Made by a program: the position numbers and the translations under genes | Shown: one piece after another, positions 30,001-38,618 of the stretch | Numbering within the stretch: position 1 is the stretch's first letter | Layout of the letters: every line of letters begins with the position of its first letter | The notes under the pieces: model-generated | The model's input: the letters and a program-made list of their open reading frames with translations, nothing else | What the model was told of the DNA's origin: nothing | The model's database searches: none | From: Rhodanobacteraceae bacterium | GTDB taxonomy: Bacteria; Pseudomonadota; Gammaproteobacteria; Xanthomonadales; SZUA-5 | NCBI GenBank assembly: GCA_016713135.1 | Contig: JADJPR010000002.1 | Span: 124,001-188,000, forward strand | Length of the DNA stretch: 64,000 bases | Reading direction: 5' to 3'

Positions 30001-30173
30001 TCTTTCGGCGTGGCGCCCGGATACGGCACCTGCACCAGGATGAACGGCGCATCCACCTCCGGGAAGAACTCCAGCTTCAGCAGGCGCGCGCTGAGCAGGC
30101 CGAAGACCACGCAACTGATGAACAGCATGATCGTGGTGACCGGGCGCTTGAGGGCGATTTCGGCGAGGGTCAT
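27081..30173 (-). CDS. RND efflux permease (second permease of the operon)
   Basis: This is an inner-membrane proton/drug antiporter of the AcrB/MexF-type RND superfamily. The 1030-residue product has the standard twelve-helix layout with two large periplasmic loops: TM1 in TTIMLFISCVVFGLLSARLL, the porter-domain opening FILVQVPYPGATPKEVERE, TM4 with the proton-relay region GLLLGIGMLVDNAVVVTES, and the C-terminal repeat FIGIMILIGVVVNNGIVLIE. The ATG at 30173 was chosen because the conserved ALKRPVTT N-terminus follows directly. The upstream in-frame sequence is repeat R11. It lies downstream of a second permease and an adaptor, suggesting a heteromeric pump like MdtABC. Substrate unknown. Confidence 0.95.
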   Translation of the reverse strand: MTLAEIALKRPVTTIMLFISCVVFGLLSARLLKLEFFPEVDAPFILVQVPYPGATPKEVEREIVRPLEESLSTISGIDNMFANADENGATFFLVFDWNRNIKVKLSEVRERVDAARGELPQDIQRILVQKFSTNDEPVLQVRLSSTTGNLLDAYDLLERRIKRPLERIPGVAAVELSGVEPSEVRIDLLPERIAAHNIDLNALSQKLQSANFSTSAGLIHDGEHRYRVQPIGEIRDLSEYGNLIIGEGGLRLKDIAEVRYAQREINFRRILNGNYAVGVDIRRERGANLVDVCSRVMAEIRKIEASGALAGIEIYIIGDQGEGVTSSMGELVKAGWEGMLFSLLVLYFFLRHWPSTLMVSLSVPICIAISLGGLYFIGLTLNVLTMMGLLLGIGMLVDNAVVVTESIYQQREKRPEDKIGTAIEGTRMVQLAVSAGTLTSIIVFLPNVFGGTTQVGLFLYYVAVPMSVALLASWFVAVSIIPMLAARIEPPKGLAQVQIVERWKAVYGRTLRWSLQHRGWSWVGILGILFSVAIPGAFVKTDFFGGDADRDFAVGYELNGRYRLEQMEQAARTVEEYLLRHKQEFEIESVYSWISEDQGMQTRLQLVKGEDAKRPVEEIKEAVRKGLPQLAVGKAVVDLRFGPGGGNAGGGSQTPSVQVNITGDSTEVLTELARDVTRLLARNEMFADVRVDNAQEQQEVQLRVDRERAANLGFDPAQVGRLIQVAMRGVPLREFRQGDTEVPVWLRFKDAERLSLDELKVIRVTRADGESVPLSALVSVDMSPGPTGIGRQNRKTGTSITLDLKPKSDMGEARQAIESTMKEYPFPAGYGYDLGQRFEDDAAAANEMLFLLLLSIVLIYMVMAALFESALYPLAILTSIIFAVIGVWWTFLVWDTTFSVMAFIGIMILIGVVVNNGIVLIEHVNTLRRQGYSRDEALILGGVERLRPILITTGTTFLGLLPLCISDVGIGGGGPAYYPMARAIAGGLVFSTAITLLVLPTMYAAVEDLGERVKGHWRRAGGQPAMAVEA

Positions 30174-30228
30174 GGCTGCGGGCTCCGGGAGGTTTGTGGT
30201 ACGCCGCGGGTTGGCGGCCATGTTCCTT

Positions 30229-30337
30229 GAGGGCACGAGGGCACGAGGGCGCGAGGGCACGGAAAGGCGAAAAGCCGTTCGGCCGCGCTGACCACGCTTT
30301 TCACGTGCCCTCGTGCCCTCGTGCCCTCGTGCCCTCC
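30229..30337. repeat. GAGGGCAC-word inverted repeat (R11)
   Basis: The left arm (30229-30266) is tandem GAGGGCAC words. The right arm (30298-30337) is tandem GTGCCCTC words. The loop is about 32 bases. It lies between two RND permease genes of one operon. Confidence 0.9.
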
Positions 30338-30345
30338 CAAAGCAC

Positions 30346-33300
30346 TCACGCCCCCACCTCCGCGCCTTCCAGCGCGCGCGGCTGCTTGTAGGTCGTACGC
30401 CGGTCAACGACGTCATAGAGCACCGGGATCACCACCAGGGTCAGCAGGGTGGAGAAGATCAGGCCGCCGATGACGGTGATCGCCAGCGGTTGGCGCAGCT
30501 CAGCGCCGTCGCCCAGGCCCAGCGCCATCGGCAGGAAGCCGAACAGGGTGGTGATGGTGGTCATGATGATCGGTCGCAAACGGGTGCGCGCGCCTTCGGC
30601 GAGCGCCTGACGTTTCTCCATGCCGTGCGCGCGCAACTGGTTGACGCGGTCGATCAGCACGATGGCATTACTCACCACGATGCCGACCAGCATGATCAGG
30701 CCGATGAACACGATGATGCTGAGCGTGGTGCCGGTGATCCACAGGCTGAAGATCGCACCGACCAGCGCCAGCGGGATGGTGAACAGGATCAGGAATGGGT
30801 GCAGCAGCGATTCGAACTGCGAGGCCATCACCAGGTAGACCATGAACACCGCCAGGCCCAGCGCCAGCAGCAGCGAACGGAAGCTCTGGTCCAGGTCCTC
30901 GCTCTGACCGGCCACGCGCGCGGTCGTGCCGGGCGGCAGCAGGTTCTCGTCGACGATCGCCTGGGCCACCTTGACCGCGGCGCCGAGGTCGCCACGCAGG
31001 CTGGCAGAAATCACCGCGACGCGTTCCTGGTCGATGCGGCGGATTTCCGCCGGGCCCTCGGTGATCTCCACCCGCGCGACCGCATCCAGCGGCACCGGCG
31101 TCGGGCTGCCGGGGTTGACGATCAGCCGGCGCACCGCTTCCACCGAGTCGCGATCCGGCTCGGTGGCGCGCACCAGCACGTCGATCTTGCGGTCGCGGAA
31201 ACTGTAGCGGGTGGCGACTTCGCCGCGCACCTTCTGCACCACCTGGTCGGCCACCTGGCGCGTGGTCAGGCCGAGCGAGGCGATCTTCTCCTGGTCGAAG
31301 TAGATGCGCACTTCCGGCGCACCCTGCTCCTGCGAGTTCTTGACGTCGGCGAAGATCGTTTCCTGGCGCATGCGCGCGGTGACGCGCTCGCTGGCTTGCT
31401 TCAGCAGGTCGAGGTCATAGCCGCTGATCTCGACTTCCAGCGGCGTGTCGAAACTGAACAGCTGCGGCCGTGAGAACTTGGCCTCGGTGCCCGGCAGCGC
31501 GTCGGTGTAGGCGCGCAGGCCCTCGACGATGGCGGGCTCGGCGCTGCGCGGCGTGTGCGGCGCGAGCGTCAGCAGCAGCTTGCCGATGTTTTCGCCGGAC
31601 TCGGTGGGATTGGCGTCCAGCCGCGCGCCGGTGCCCGCGGTGGCAAACACATGGTCGATGCCGTCCACACGCTCGCTGTGCTGGTACAGCCCGCCGACCA
31701 GCGCATCGGTGCGCGCCAGCGGCGTGCCCACCGGGAGCTTGAGGTCCACCTGCAAACGGCCCTGCGCGAACTCAGGAATCAGTTCGATGCCCAGGCGCGG
31801 CACCAGCGCCACGGCCAGCGCCAGCGAAGCCAGCGCGATTCCCAGGATCAACCCCGGGTTGCGCAGCGAGAAGGGCAGCAGGCGGTCGTAGACGCGCAGT
31901 GATGCATCGAAGAAGGCCATCGTGAAACGCGCCATCGGCTGCAGCGCCACGCCGAACAGACGCCCAAGCAGGCGAAACAACCGGCGCAGCACCCAGACGA
32001 TGCCGAACAGCAGCTTGCCCGCGGCGAACATCACGCCGCGCAGCACCGCCAGCACTGCCCACAGCGGCAGTAGCAGGAAACGGCCAAAATCCAGCCGCGG
32101 GCGGTTGCTCATCAGCCAATGGCGCGGACCCGATGTCGGCTGCGGATGCTCGTAGCTCATCAAAGTGCGCTTCTCGCCCAGCGAAGCCAGCATCGGGATC
32201 AGGGTCACGGCGACGAACAGCGAGATGATCATCGCGAAGGTCACGGTCAGCGCCTGGTCGCCGAACAGCTGGCCGGCGATGCCCTCGACGAATACCAGCG
32301 GCAGGAACACCGCGATGTGGGTGAAGGTGGAGGCGGTGATCGCCATGCCGACCTCGCTGGTCCCCTTGACCGCGGCCTCGATCACGCCGAGACCTTGTTC
32401 GCGCAGGCGACGGGTGTTCTCCAGCACCACGATGGCGTTGTCGACCACCATGCCGGTGGCGAGCGCGATGCCGCCCAGCGACATCACGTTGAGACCGATA
32501 CCGAACTGCTGCATGAAGAAGAAGGTGGCGATGATCGACACCGGCAGCGAGAGCGCGATAACCACGGTCGCCCAAGCCTCGCCGAGGAACAGGAAGATCA
32601 CCAGGATCGACAGCAGGCCGCCGATCACCGCGGCATCCACCACTTCACGGATCGAGCTCTTGATGAACAGCGACTGGTCATCGACGGTGGTCAGGCGCGC
32701 GCCTTCCGGCAACTCTTCCTTGAGCCGGTCGAGGCCCTTGATCACCGCCTCGGCGACGCTCACGGTGTTGGCGTCGCCTTCCTTGTAGATCGCGATCTCG
32801 ACCGCCTCGCGGCCATCGCTGCGGATGATCGCCTGGCGCTCCTTGTGGCCCTGGGTGATGGTCGCCACGTCCTTCAGCTTGACCGGCACGCCAGCAGCCG
32901 AGACGATCATTTCGCCCATCTCGGCGAGCGTGCCGAACTGGTTGATGGTGCGCACCAGGTAGCGCTGGCTGGCTTCGTCCAGGCGGCCGCTGGAGATATT
33001 GATGTTCTCCGAACGCAGGCGCTGGATCACCAGGTTGACGTCGAGGTTGAGCTGCTTGAGGCGGTTCTGGTCGATCTCGACCTGGATTTCGTCCTCCAGG
33101 CCACCGGAGACCTTGACCGCGGCCACGCCCTCGATCGGCTCCAGGCGCTTTTTCAGGTCTTCCTCGGCATAGCGGCGCAGCTCGGTCAGCGCGGCCTGGT
33201 CGGCGTCGCTGTCGCCGGTGTCCAGCGCCAGCCGCAGCACCGGCTCGGTGGACGGGTCGAAACGCAGCAGCAGCGGCTTCTTGACGTCCAGCGGCAACTG

Positions 33301-33645
33301 GATCAGCTCCAGTTTCTCGCGCACGTCCATGCTCGCCGTGTCCATGTCCGTGCCCCAGGCGAACTCCAGGATCACGTCCGACTGCCCGGTGCGCGAGACC
33401 GAGCGGATGCGGGTCAGGTTCTTGACCACGCCGAGCGTCTCTTCGAGCGGCTCGCTGATTAGGTTCTCGATCTCCGCCGGCGCCGCGCCGACGTATTCGG
33501 TGCGCACGGTCAGGGTCGGGTAGGACAAGTCCGGCAGCAGGTTGACCTTCAGGCGCGAGAGGCCGATCAGGCCGAACAGCACCAGGGCGATGGTCACCAT
33601 CGCAATGGTCACGCGACGTTCGGTGGCGAGGCGGATGAGGTTCAT
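30346..33645 (-). CDS. RND efflux permease (first permease of the operon)
   Basis: This is a 1099-residue inner-membrane RND transporter. It starts MNLIRLATERRVTIAMVTIA. The porter domain includes YPTLTVRTEYVGAAPAEIEN. TM4 holds the conserved Asp pair region GGIALATGMVVDNAIVVLEN, and the matching C-terminal element is FIGLIMLVGIVVSNAIVLID. A cytoplasmic loop in the middle (around PQPTSGPRHWLMSNRPRLDF) is longer than usual and accounts for the length. It lies between an adaptor gene and a second permease, all in one direction, so the three most likely form one tripartite pump with an outer-membrane factor encoded elsewhere. Confidence 0.96.
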   Translation of the reverse strand: MNLIRLATERRVTIAMVTIALVLFGLIGLSRLKVNLLPDLSYPTLTVRTEYVGAAPAEIENLISEPLEETLGVVKNLTRIRSVSRTGQSDVILEFAWGTDMDTASMDVREKLELIQLPLDVKKPLLLRFDPSTEPVLRLALDTGDSDADQAALTELRRYAEEDLKKRLEPIEGVAAVKVSGGLEDEIQVEIDQNRLKQLNLDVNLVIQRLRSENINISSGRLDEASQRYLVRTINQFGTLAEMGEMIVSAAGVPVKLKDVATITQGHKERQAIIRSDGREAVEIAIYKEGDANTVSVAEAVIKGLDRLKEELPEGARLTTVDDQSLFIKSSIREVVDAAVIGGLLSILVIFLFLGEAWATVVIALSLPVSIIATFFFMQQFGIGLNVMSLGGIALATGMVVDNAIVVLENTRRLREQGLGVIEAAVKGTSEVGMAITASTFTHIAVFLPLVFVEGIAGQLFGDQALTVTFAMIISLFVAVTLIPMLASLGEKRTLMSYEHPQPTSGPRHWLMSNRPRLDFGRFLLLPLWAVLAVLRGVMFAAGKLLFGIVWVLRRLFRLLGRLFGVALQPMARFTMAFFDASLRVYDRLLPFSLRNPGLILGIALASLALAVALVPRLGIELIPEFAQGRLQVDLKLPVGTPLARTDALVGGLYQHSERVDGIDHVFATAGTGARLDANPTESGENIGKLLLTLAPHTPRSAEPAIVEGLRAYTDALPGTEAKFSRPQLFSFDTPLEVEISGYDLDLLKQASERVTARMRQETIFADVKNSQEQGAPEVRIYFDQEKIASLGLTTRQVADQVVQKVRGEVATRYSFRDRKIDVLVRATEPDRDSVEAVRRLIVNPGSPTPVPLDAVARVEITEGPAEIRRIDQERVAVISASLRGDLGAAVKVAQAIVDENLLPPGTTARVAGQSEDLDQSFRSLLLALGLAVFMVYLVMASQFESLLHPFLILFTIPLALVGAIFSLWITGTTLSIIVFIGLIMLVGIVVSNAIVLIDRVNQLRAHGMEKRQALAEGARTRLRPIIMTTITTLFGFLPMALGLGDGAELRQPLAITVIGGLIFSTLLTLVVIPVLYDVVDRRTTYKQPRALEGAEVGA

Positions 33646-33673
33646 GGGCAGGGCCGGGCACTAAGGTTGATGA

Positions 33674-33818
33674 AAGCGGGGCAAGGGGCAGGGGGCGTGG
33701 GACCTGCCTCAATGCAAATTCAAGCGATCGGGCAGTTTGTGTCCCGCGCAGCGCGAACCGCGCCGCGGTCAGGACGAGCGCAGAGGCATTCCCCCTGCCC
33801 CTCGCCCCCTGCCCCGCT
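33674..33818. repeat. GGGGCAG-word inverted repeat (R12)
   Basis: The left arm (33674-33706) reads AGCGGGGCAAGGGGCAGGGG. The right arm (33787-33818) repeats CCCCTGCC and CCCGCT. The loop is about 80 bases. It lies between the adaptor and the first permease gene of the RND operon. Confidence 0.85.
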
Positions 33819-33830
33819 CCTCCGCAGCGA

Positions 33831-34973
33831 TCAGCCGCCGCTAGCCACGGCCACCGGCGCCTCGGAGTTGATCACCTGGACCTTGGCGCCGTCGCGCAGC
33901 GCGGCCTGGCCCAGGGTGACCACCTGCTCGCCTTCGGCGATGCCGTCGACCACCTCGACCTGGCCGCCGTCGGCGTAGCCCAGCTTCACCTTGCGGCGCT
34001 TGGCCACGTCAGCCTCAACCACGAACACCGAGGCATCCTTGTCGTCGCCGACCAGCGCGGAGCGCGGCACCACCAGCGCATCGGCGCGCTGGTCGTAGAC
34101 GATGCGCACGCGTCCGAACATGCCCGAGCGCAACTGACCGCTGTCGTCCTTGAACTGCGCGACCACGCGGAAAGTGCCGGTGCTCGCGTCCACCACCGGG
34201 CTGACGCGCGCCACCGAGCCGGTAAACACCGCGCCCGGCAGCGCATCGACCAGCATCTGCACCGGCTGTGCTGCCTGGATCAGGCGCATCTCGCGCTCGG
34301 GCACGTTGATCATCGCCTCCAGCGGATCGAAGTCGTCGATCTTGAACAGCGGTTGGTTCAACTGGATCAGGTTACCCACCTTGACCATGCGCTTGCTGAC
34401 CACGCCGCCGATCGGCGCGCGGATCTCGGCGTAGGACAGTTCCAGCTTGGCGATGTCGTAACTCGCGCGCTGGGTGTCGAGATCGTAGCGCGAGCGGTCG
34501 AACACATCCTGGCTGATCAGCTTGCGCCCGATCAGTTCCTCCTGGCGCTTGAAGTCGTTCTCGAGCTTGCGCAGATTGGCCTCGCTCTGCTTCAGCGCCA
34601 GGCGCTGGCGGTCAGAATCCAGGCGCGCCAGTACCTGTCCGGCCTGCACCCGATCGCCCTCTTCGACCATGATCTCCAGCACCACGCCGCTGGTCTTGGT
34701 GACCACGTCGGCCTCGGCCTCGGGCACCAGGTTGGCAGTGCCCTGGAAGGCTGCGGTCACCGCCGAGCGCGCGGCCTTGGCGACTTCAACCGGCACCTTC
34801 ACCGCCTCGATCGGCTTGCCGTCCTTGTCCTTCGGCACATCCTTGGCCTGCGCCTGCGCGTCGCCCTCGGCGCTGTCCTTCTGGTCCTGGTTTCCGCCGC
34901 AGGCGGCCAGCGCCAGGCTCAGGGCCAGGACCAGGGCGGCAAATGCGGGGCGACGCTGTTTTTCGGTGCTCAT
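33831..34973 (-). CDS. RND efflux periplasmic adaptor lipoprotein
   Basis: This is the membrane-fusion protein linking the RND permeases to an outer-membrane channel. The 380-residue product has a lipoprotein signal ending in the lipobox LAACGGN and an acidic linker. It then has the lipoyl/barrel-sandwich element (SGVVLEIMVEEGDRVQAGQV), a helical hairpin (about 120-190), and the return element IRAPIGGVVSKRMVKVGNLI, followed by beta-barrel and membrane-proximal domains. The ATG at 34973 directly precedes the signal peptide. It is the first gene of the operon, divergent from the cytochrome genes across 234 bp in which I see no clear regulator site. Confidence 0.95.
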   Translation of the reverse strand: MSTEKQRRPAFAALVLALSLALAACGGNQDQKDSAEGDAQAQAKDVPKDKDGKPIEAVKVPVEVAKAARSAVTAAFQGTANLVPEAEADVVTKTSGVVLEIMVEEGDRVQAGQVLARLDSDRQRLALKQSEANLRKLENDFKRQEELIGRKLISQDVFDRSRYDLDTQRASYDIAKLELSYAEIRAPIGGVVSKRMVKVGNLIQLNQPLFKIDDFDPLEAMINVPEREMRLIQAAQPVQMLVDALPGAVFTGSVARVSPVVDASTGTFRVVAQFKDDSGQLRSGMFGRVRIVYDQRADALVVPRSALVGDDKDASVFVVEADVAKRRKVKLGYADGGQVEVVDGIAEGEQVVTLGQAALRDGAKVQVINSEAPVAVASGG

Positions 34974-35207
34974 CGGAAGGGCTCTTTCCAAGTGTGTTGG
35001 TACGCTACGACACTAAATCGGCTGGCAGGCAGTCCCGGAAGTCATGCGTCGCGCTGGATGGATACCGGCAGTATCCGCTTCGGTTGCTTGCGGCACGCCG
35101 GCCACAAGTCACAGGCATGGACCGGGCCAACGCTGCCCGGCATAATCCGCCGTCTTTGACACCGCCTCCGCCGCTTCCGGCGCGGGGCCCGATCCGGGGA
35201 TGGATGG

Positions 35208-35537
35208 ATGAGGTCGATCACTCTCGCAACGTTGCTGGTCCTGGCCGCTTCGGCCCCCGTGGTGGGTTTCGCTCAGGTCAAGGGTGACGCCGCCGCCGGC
35301 AAAGCCAAGGCTTACACCTGCACGGGATGCCATGGCATCACCGGATACAAGAATGCGTATCCGAGCTACCACGTTCCGCGAATTTCTGGTCAGAACTACG
35401 AATATCTGGTCGCGGCGCTGAACGCTTACCGCACGGAGCAGCGCAAGCACCCGACGATGGTGGCGCAGGCGCAGAGCTTCAGCGAGCAGGACCTCGCGGA
35501 CATTGCCGCCTACCTCGCCAGCAACCCGACCCAGTGA
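35208..35537 (+). CDS. small monohaem cytochrome c
   Basis: The 109-residue product has a signal peptide (MRSITLATLLVLAASAPVVG) and one haem-binding CTGCH motif (about residues 38-42). A probable axial Met lies in HPTMVAQAQS, and the C-terminal helix is DLADIAAYLASN. It resembles one half of a cytochrome c4. An electron carrier in the periplasm is the likely role. The second cytochrome begins 11 bases after its stop, so they form an operon. Confidence 0.93.
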   Translation: MRSITLATLLVLAASAPVVGFAQVKGDAAAGKAKAYTCTGCHGITGYKNAYPSYHVPRISGQNYEYLVAALNAYRTEQRKHPTMVAQAQSFSEQDLADIAAYLASNPTQ

Positions 35538-35548
35538 AGGCCCGCACC

Positions 35549-35881
35549 ATGAGCATTCGAGTCGTTTTCATTGCCCTGGGCCTCATGGCGGGTGCCACCG
35601 CCCATGCCGCCGGCAGCGCCGGTCGCGGCCTGGAACTATCCAAGCCCTGCCAGGCCTGCCATGGCGCCGACGGCAACGGCACCGGCGATCCGCAGTACCC
35701 GATCCTCGCCGGCCAGTATCCGGACTACCTGGAGCAGGCGCTCAAGAGCTATCGCTCCGGCGCGCGCACCAACGCGATCATGCAGGGCTTCGCCGGCACC
35801 CTGTCCGACCAGGACATCGCCGACCTCGCGGCCTACTTCGCCGGCAACAAGTCCAAGCTGGGCGACCTCAGCAAGCACTGA
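35549..35881 (+). CDS. second small monohaem cytochrome c
   Basis: The 110-residue product has a signal peptide (IALGLMAGATAHA), the haem motif CQACH (about 34-38), GADGNGTGDPQYPILAGQYP, a probable axial Met in NAIMQGFAGTL, and the helix DIADLAAYFAG. The GNGT/PILAGQYP pattern is typical of cytochrome c4/c553-like domains. Together with the preceding gene it looks like a dihaem cytochrome c4 encoded as two separate proteins. The IS630-type element inserted 113 bp downstream of the stop. Confidence 0.93.
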   Translation: MSIRVVFIALGLMAGATAHAAGSAGRGLELSKPCQACHGADGNGTGDPQYPILAGQYPDYLEQALKSYRSGARTNAIMQGFAGTLSDQDIADLAAYFAGNKSKLGDLSKH

Positions 35882-35994
35882 GGCAGTCGCACGCAGCGGA
35901 CGCGCCGGCAGAAGCCGGCGCCCCGCACAGGAGGCAATTCCCTGGGAACCTCCGAACAGTCTTGCGGCTGCATCCGCGGCTGAACTGGTCGCTA

Positions 35995-37169
35995 GTGTGG
36001 TGTTCCGTAATTAAGTTGAACTAAGTCACTGATCCGCAGTCTATGCTTCATCATCGACTTAGGATCTACCAATGGCCAGGAATGGTCGCCCGCCTCTGGG
36101 TTTGCAACTGAGCGACGAGGGCGGACCGAGTTGCGGTCCCGGCTCAATTCGCGCAAGGGTGCTACGGACGAAAAGTTTCGGATCAGGATCATCCTGGCTT
36201 TGGCCGGCGGTGAGTCGAGCAGAGTCATCGCCGAGCGGATGAAGACGACGGCGCAGACCATCTCCGGGCGGCGGCGCTTTGAGGCGTTCCGGCTGGCGGG
36301 ATTGGGGACGCCCCGCGCAGGCCGCGGTCGTCGCTTGAGCGATGAGCAGGTGCAGGAGGTGATCGATCGCGTCCGCCAGACAAAGCCCGAGAATTCAACG
36401 CATTGGAGCGTGCGCCAGATGAGCAGGCGACCGGAGTTTCGGCGACTTCGGTGCATCGAATCTGGCGTGCATTCGTCCTCAAGCCACACCTGCAGGACAC
36501 CTTCAAGCTGTCGACGGATCCGCACTTCGTCGACAAGGTGCGCGATGTCGTCGGGCTATACCTGACTCCACCGGATCGCGCGTTGGTCCTCTCTGTGGAC
36601 GAGAAGAGTCAGATCCAGGCGCTGGATCGAACGCCGGACTGCCGTTGACGTTCGGCAAGCCGGCGACACGAACGCACGACTACAAGCGCCACGGAACCAC
36701 CTCACTGTTCGCGGCGCTGGACGTCCCACGGGGAAAAGTCATCAGCCAGCTCAGCGACGCCATCGCAGTGCCGAGTTCCTGAAATTCCTCGGGGTCATCG
36801 ACGCCGCGGTGCCTGCCGACCACGACGTGCATCTCATCATGGACAACTATGGCACCCACAAGACCGATGCCGTGCGCGCATGGTTCGCTGCACGTCCGTG
36901 CTACCACGTCCACTTCACGCCGACGTCCGCGTCTTGGCTGAACCTCGTGGAGCGGTTCTTCTCCACGCTGAGCGAGAAGTGGATCAAGCGCGGCGCCCAC
37001 ACCAGCGTGAAGGATCTGGAGCAGTCGATTCGCGACTACCTGGCGCGCCACAACGAGAACCCCAAGCCATTTGTGTGGCACAAGAGCGCCGACCAGATCA
37101 TCGATGCCGTCGGTCGTGCGGCCGCGAGACTGGCGTGACTTATTTATGCTTAATTACGGAACACCACAC
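35995..37169 (+). mobile_element. IS630-family insertion sequence with degenerate transposase
   Basis: It is 1175 bp long with 21-bp perfect terminal inverted repeats, GTGTGGTGTTCCGTAATTAA plus G. The left flank is the TA target (35993-35994), the hallmark of IS630-type insertion. At the right junction the expected TA is GA (37170-37171), and a related MITE follows at once. The inner transposase frame is broken at several points, so this copy cannot mobilise itself. Confidence 0.92.
36072..37138 (+). pseudogene. IS630-family transposase remnant, multiply frameshifted
   Basis: Starting at the ATG at 36072 (MARNGRPPLGLQLSDE), the transposase can be followed through at least four frame changes. 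Recognisable parts are the helix-turn-helix segment FRIRIILALAGGESSRVIAE, the first catalytic Asp in LVLSVDEKSQIQALDRT, the second in HLIMDNYGTHKTDAV, and the catalytic Glu region TSASWLNLVERFFSTLSEKW. Frame switches occur near 36120, 36400, 36640 and 36770. All DDE segments are still present, so decay is recent, or part of it is sequence error. Confidence 0.88.
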
Positions 37170-37171
37170 GA

Positions 37172-37404
37172 GTGTGGTGTTCCGTAATTAAGTTGAAGAC
37201 ATTTCCGATGAATTTTGCGGCGAGGCAAGGCGAGAGGAGGGTGAAAGCCGGCGGCTTGCGCGGCATGCCGCGCGCCGGCTTGAACGCCCGCAACTGGTTG
37301 CGGGCGGGAACCGGAGGTCATAGCAGGGCTATGGCGACGACGAGCAACGCCGCATCGGCGCAAAAGGCGCGGAAATAATTCAAGGTAATTACGGAACACC
37401 ACAC
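37172..37404. mobile_element. IS630-type MITE (233 bp)
   Basis: Its ends share 19 identical bases (GTGTGGTGTTCCGTAATTA) with the adjoining IS, and its right flank is TA (37405-37406). The inside carries no reading frame and is unrelated to the IS interior. It holds nested palindromes (GCCGCGCAAGCCGCCGGC region; CGCCCGCAACTGGTTGCGGG). The same interior is found at about 6650-6842, so it is a family, not a one-off deletion. Confidence 0.88.
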
Positions 37405-37586
37405 TAGCGGCGAAGTCGCCGAAGGTCATGGCCTGCGCCCTGGCCAAGCCAACACCCGCTCGCCGCTCCGCATGAGCCCGGTCAGGGTCACCGAGTGGGA
37501 GTCGATGCTGCCCTTCATCGCCGCCTTCGGGAAGTCGCGTCCAGCGCCCGATCCGGGATCGAAGGCCGGTCGCGGATTGCTGCGGC
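37405..37586. other. short remnant between MITE and hinT
   Basis: These 182 bp contain no complete gene. On the minus strand a start-like MARAQAMTFGDFAAS peptide runs straight into the MITE, so this could be the beginning of a gene interrupted by the insertion. It is too short to identify. Confidence 0.35.
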
Positions 37587-37925
37587 TCAGCCCGGGGGCC
37601 AGCTCAGCTGGCGTCCGCCGAGCAGGTGCAGGTGCAGGTGGTAGACGGTCTGGCCGCCATCGCCGTTGGTGTTCATCACCATGCGGTAACCGGACTCGGC
37701 GATGCCCACCTGGCGCGCATAGGCGCGCGCCGCCAGCACCACGCGGCCGACCAGTTCCGCTTGGTCGTCCCCCAGCGCATCGGTGTTGGCCACCGCCAGC
37801 TTGGGCACGAACAGCACATGCACCGGCGCCTGCGGATTGATGTCCTTGAATCCGAGCACATGCTCGTCCTCGTAGACGATCTGGGCCGGAATTTCGCGAT
37901 TGATGATCTTGGCGAAGAGGGTCAT
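37587..37925 (-). CDS. hinT: HIT-family nucleotide hydrolase HinT
   Basis: This is a purine nucleoside phosphoramidase-type histidine triad protein. The 112-residue product has the family start TLFAKIINREIPAQIVYEDE, the middle VHVLFVPKLAVANTDAL, and the catalytic triad motif VYHLHLHLLGGRQLSWPPG near the C-terminus. Length and motifs are normal. It is downstream of recR across repeat R13 and in the same direction, so weak co-transcription is possible. Confidence 0.95.
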   Translation of the reverse strand: MTLFAKIINREIPAQIVYEDEHVLGFKDINPQAPVHVLFVPKLAVANTDALGDDQAELVGRVVLAARAYARQVGIAESGYRMVMNTNGDGGQTVYHLHLHLLGGRQLSWPPG

Positions 37926-37933
37926 GGGGGAGC

Positions 37934-38022
37934 AGTGAAAAGTGAAAGGTAAAAAGTGAAAGGGAAAGCCGGTACTCGAAGGCTACGCTCTTCTTTCACT
38001 TTTCACTTTTCACTTTTCACTC
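37934..38022. repeat. GAAAAGT-word inverted repeat (R13)
   Basis: The left arm (37934-37966) repeats AGTGAAAAGTGAAAGG. The right arm (37992-38022) repeats CTTTTCACTTTTCAC. The loop is about 25 bases. It is the same family as R2 and lies between recR and hinT. Confidence 0.88.
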
Positions 38023-38026
38023 CCCG

Positions 38027-38617
38027 TCACACCTTGTGGCGCCCACTGAACGCATGCGCCAGGGTGGAGCGGTCGATGTATTCCAGTTCGCCGCCGACCG
38101 GCACGCCGTGGGCGATGCGGCTGGCGCTGATGCCGGCGGCGCGGGCGATCTCCGCGAGGTAGTGGGCGGTGGCCTCGCCCTCGACAGTCGGGTTGGTGGC
38201 GACGATCAGCTCGCGCACCTGGCCTTCGGCGAGGCGATCGGCGAGCTGATCCAGGCCGAGTTCGCGCGGGCCGCGGCCGTCCAGCGGCGACAGCCGCCCA
38301 TGCAGCACGAAGTAGCGCCCGCGGTAACCGGTGGCCTGCTCGATCGCCATCAGGTCAGCCGGGCTCTCGACTACGCACAGGTGTTCGTCGTCGCGACCCG
38401 GCGCACGGCACAGCGCGCACTCGGCGTCCTCGGTGAAGGTGCGGCAGCGCGCGCAGCGGCCGATGCGATCGGCCGCCGTGGTGAGCTTCTCGGCCAGCCG
38501 CCGCGCGCCCGCACGGTCGCGTTCGAGCAGGTGGAAGGCCATGCGCTGGGCGCTCTTGGCACCCACGCCGGGCAGGCAGCGCAGCGCCTGCACCAGCTCA
38601 TCCAACAATGGACTCAT
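38027..38617 (-). CDS. recR: recombination mediator RecR
   Basis: RecR works with RecO/RecF to load RecA at gaps during recombinational repair. The 196-residue product has the helix-hairpin-helix (LPGVGAKSAQRMAFHLLE), the C4 zinc finger (CARCRTFTEDAECALC) and the Toprim domain (LCVVESPADLMAIEQATGY, then PTVEGEATAHYLAEI). The length is standard. It is the last member of the conserved dnaX-ybaB-recR operon and begins one base after the ybaB stop. Confidence 0.98.
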   Translation of the reverse strand: MSPLLDELVQALRCLPGVGAKSAQRMAFHLLERDRAGARRLAEKLTTAADRIGRCARCRTFTEDAECALCRAPGRDDEHLCVVESPADLMAIEQATGYRGRYFVLHGRLSPLDGRGPRELGLDQLADRLAEGQVRELIVATNPTVEGEATAHYLAEIARAAGISASRIAHGVPVGGELEYIDRSTLAHAFSGRHKV

Positions 38618-38618
38618 C

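Noticed and set aside
27405..30230. 941-codon open frame opposite the RND permease
   Set aside because: It is the antisense mirror of a clearly coding RND gene and has no recognisable domain.
36131..36648. Two separate small genes in the IS region
   Set aside because: They are fragments of one IS630 transposase in different frames, not independent genes.
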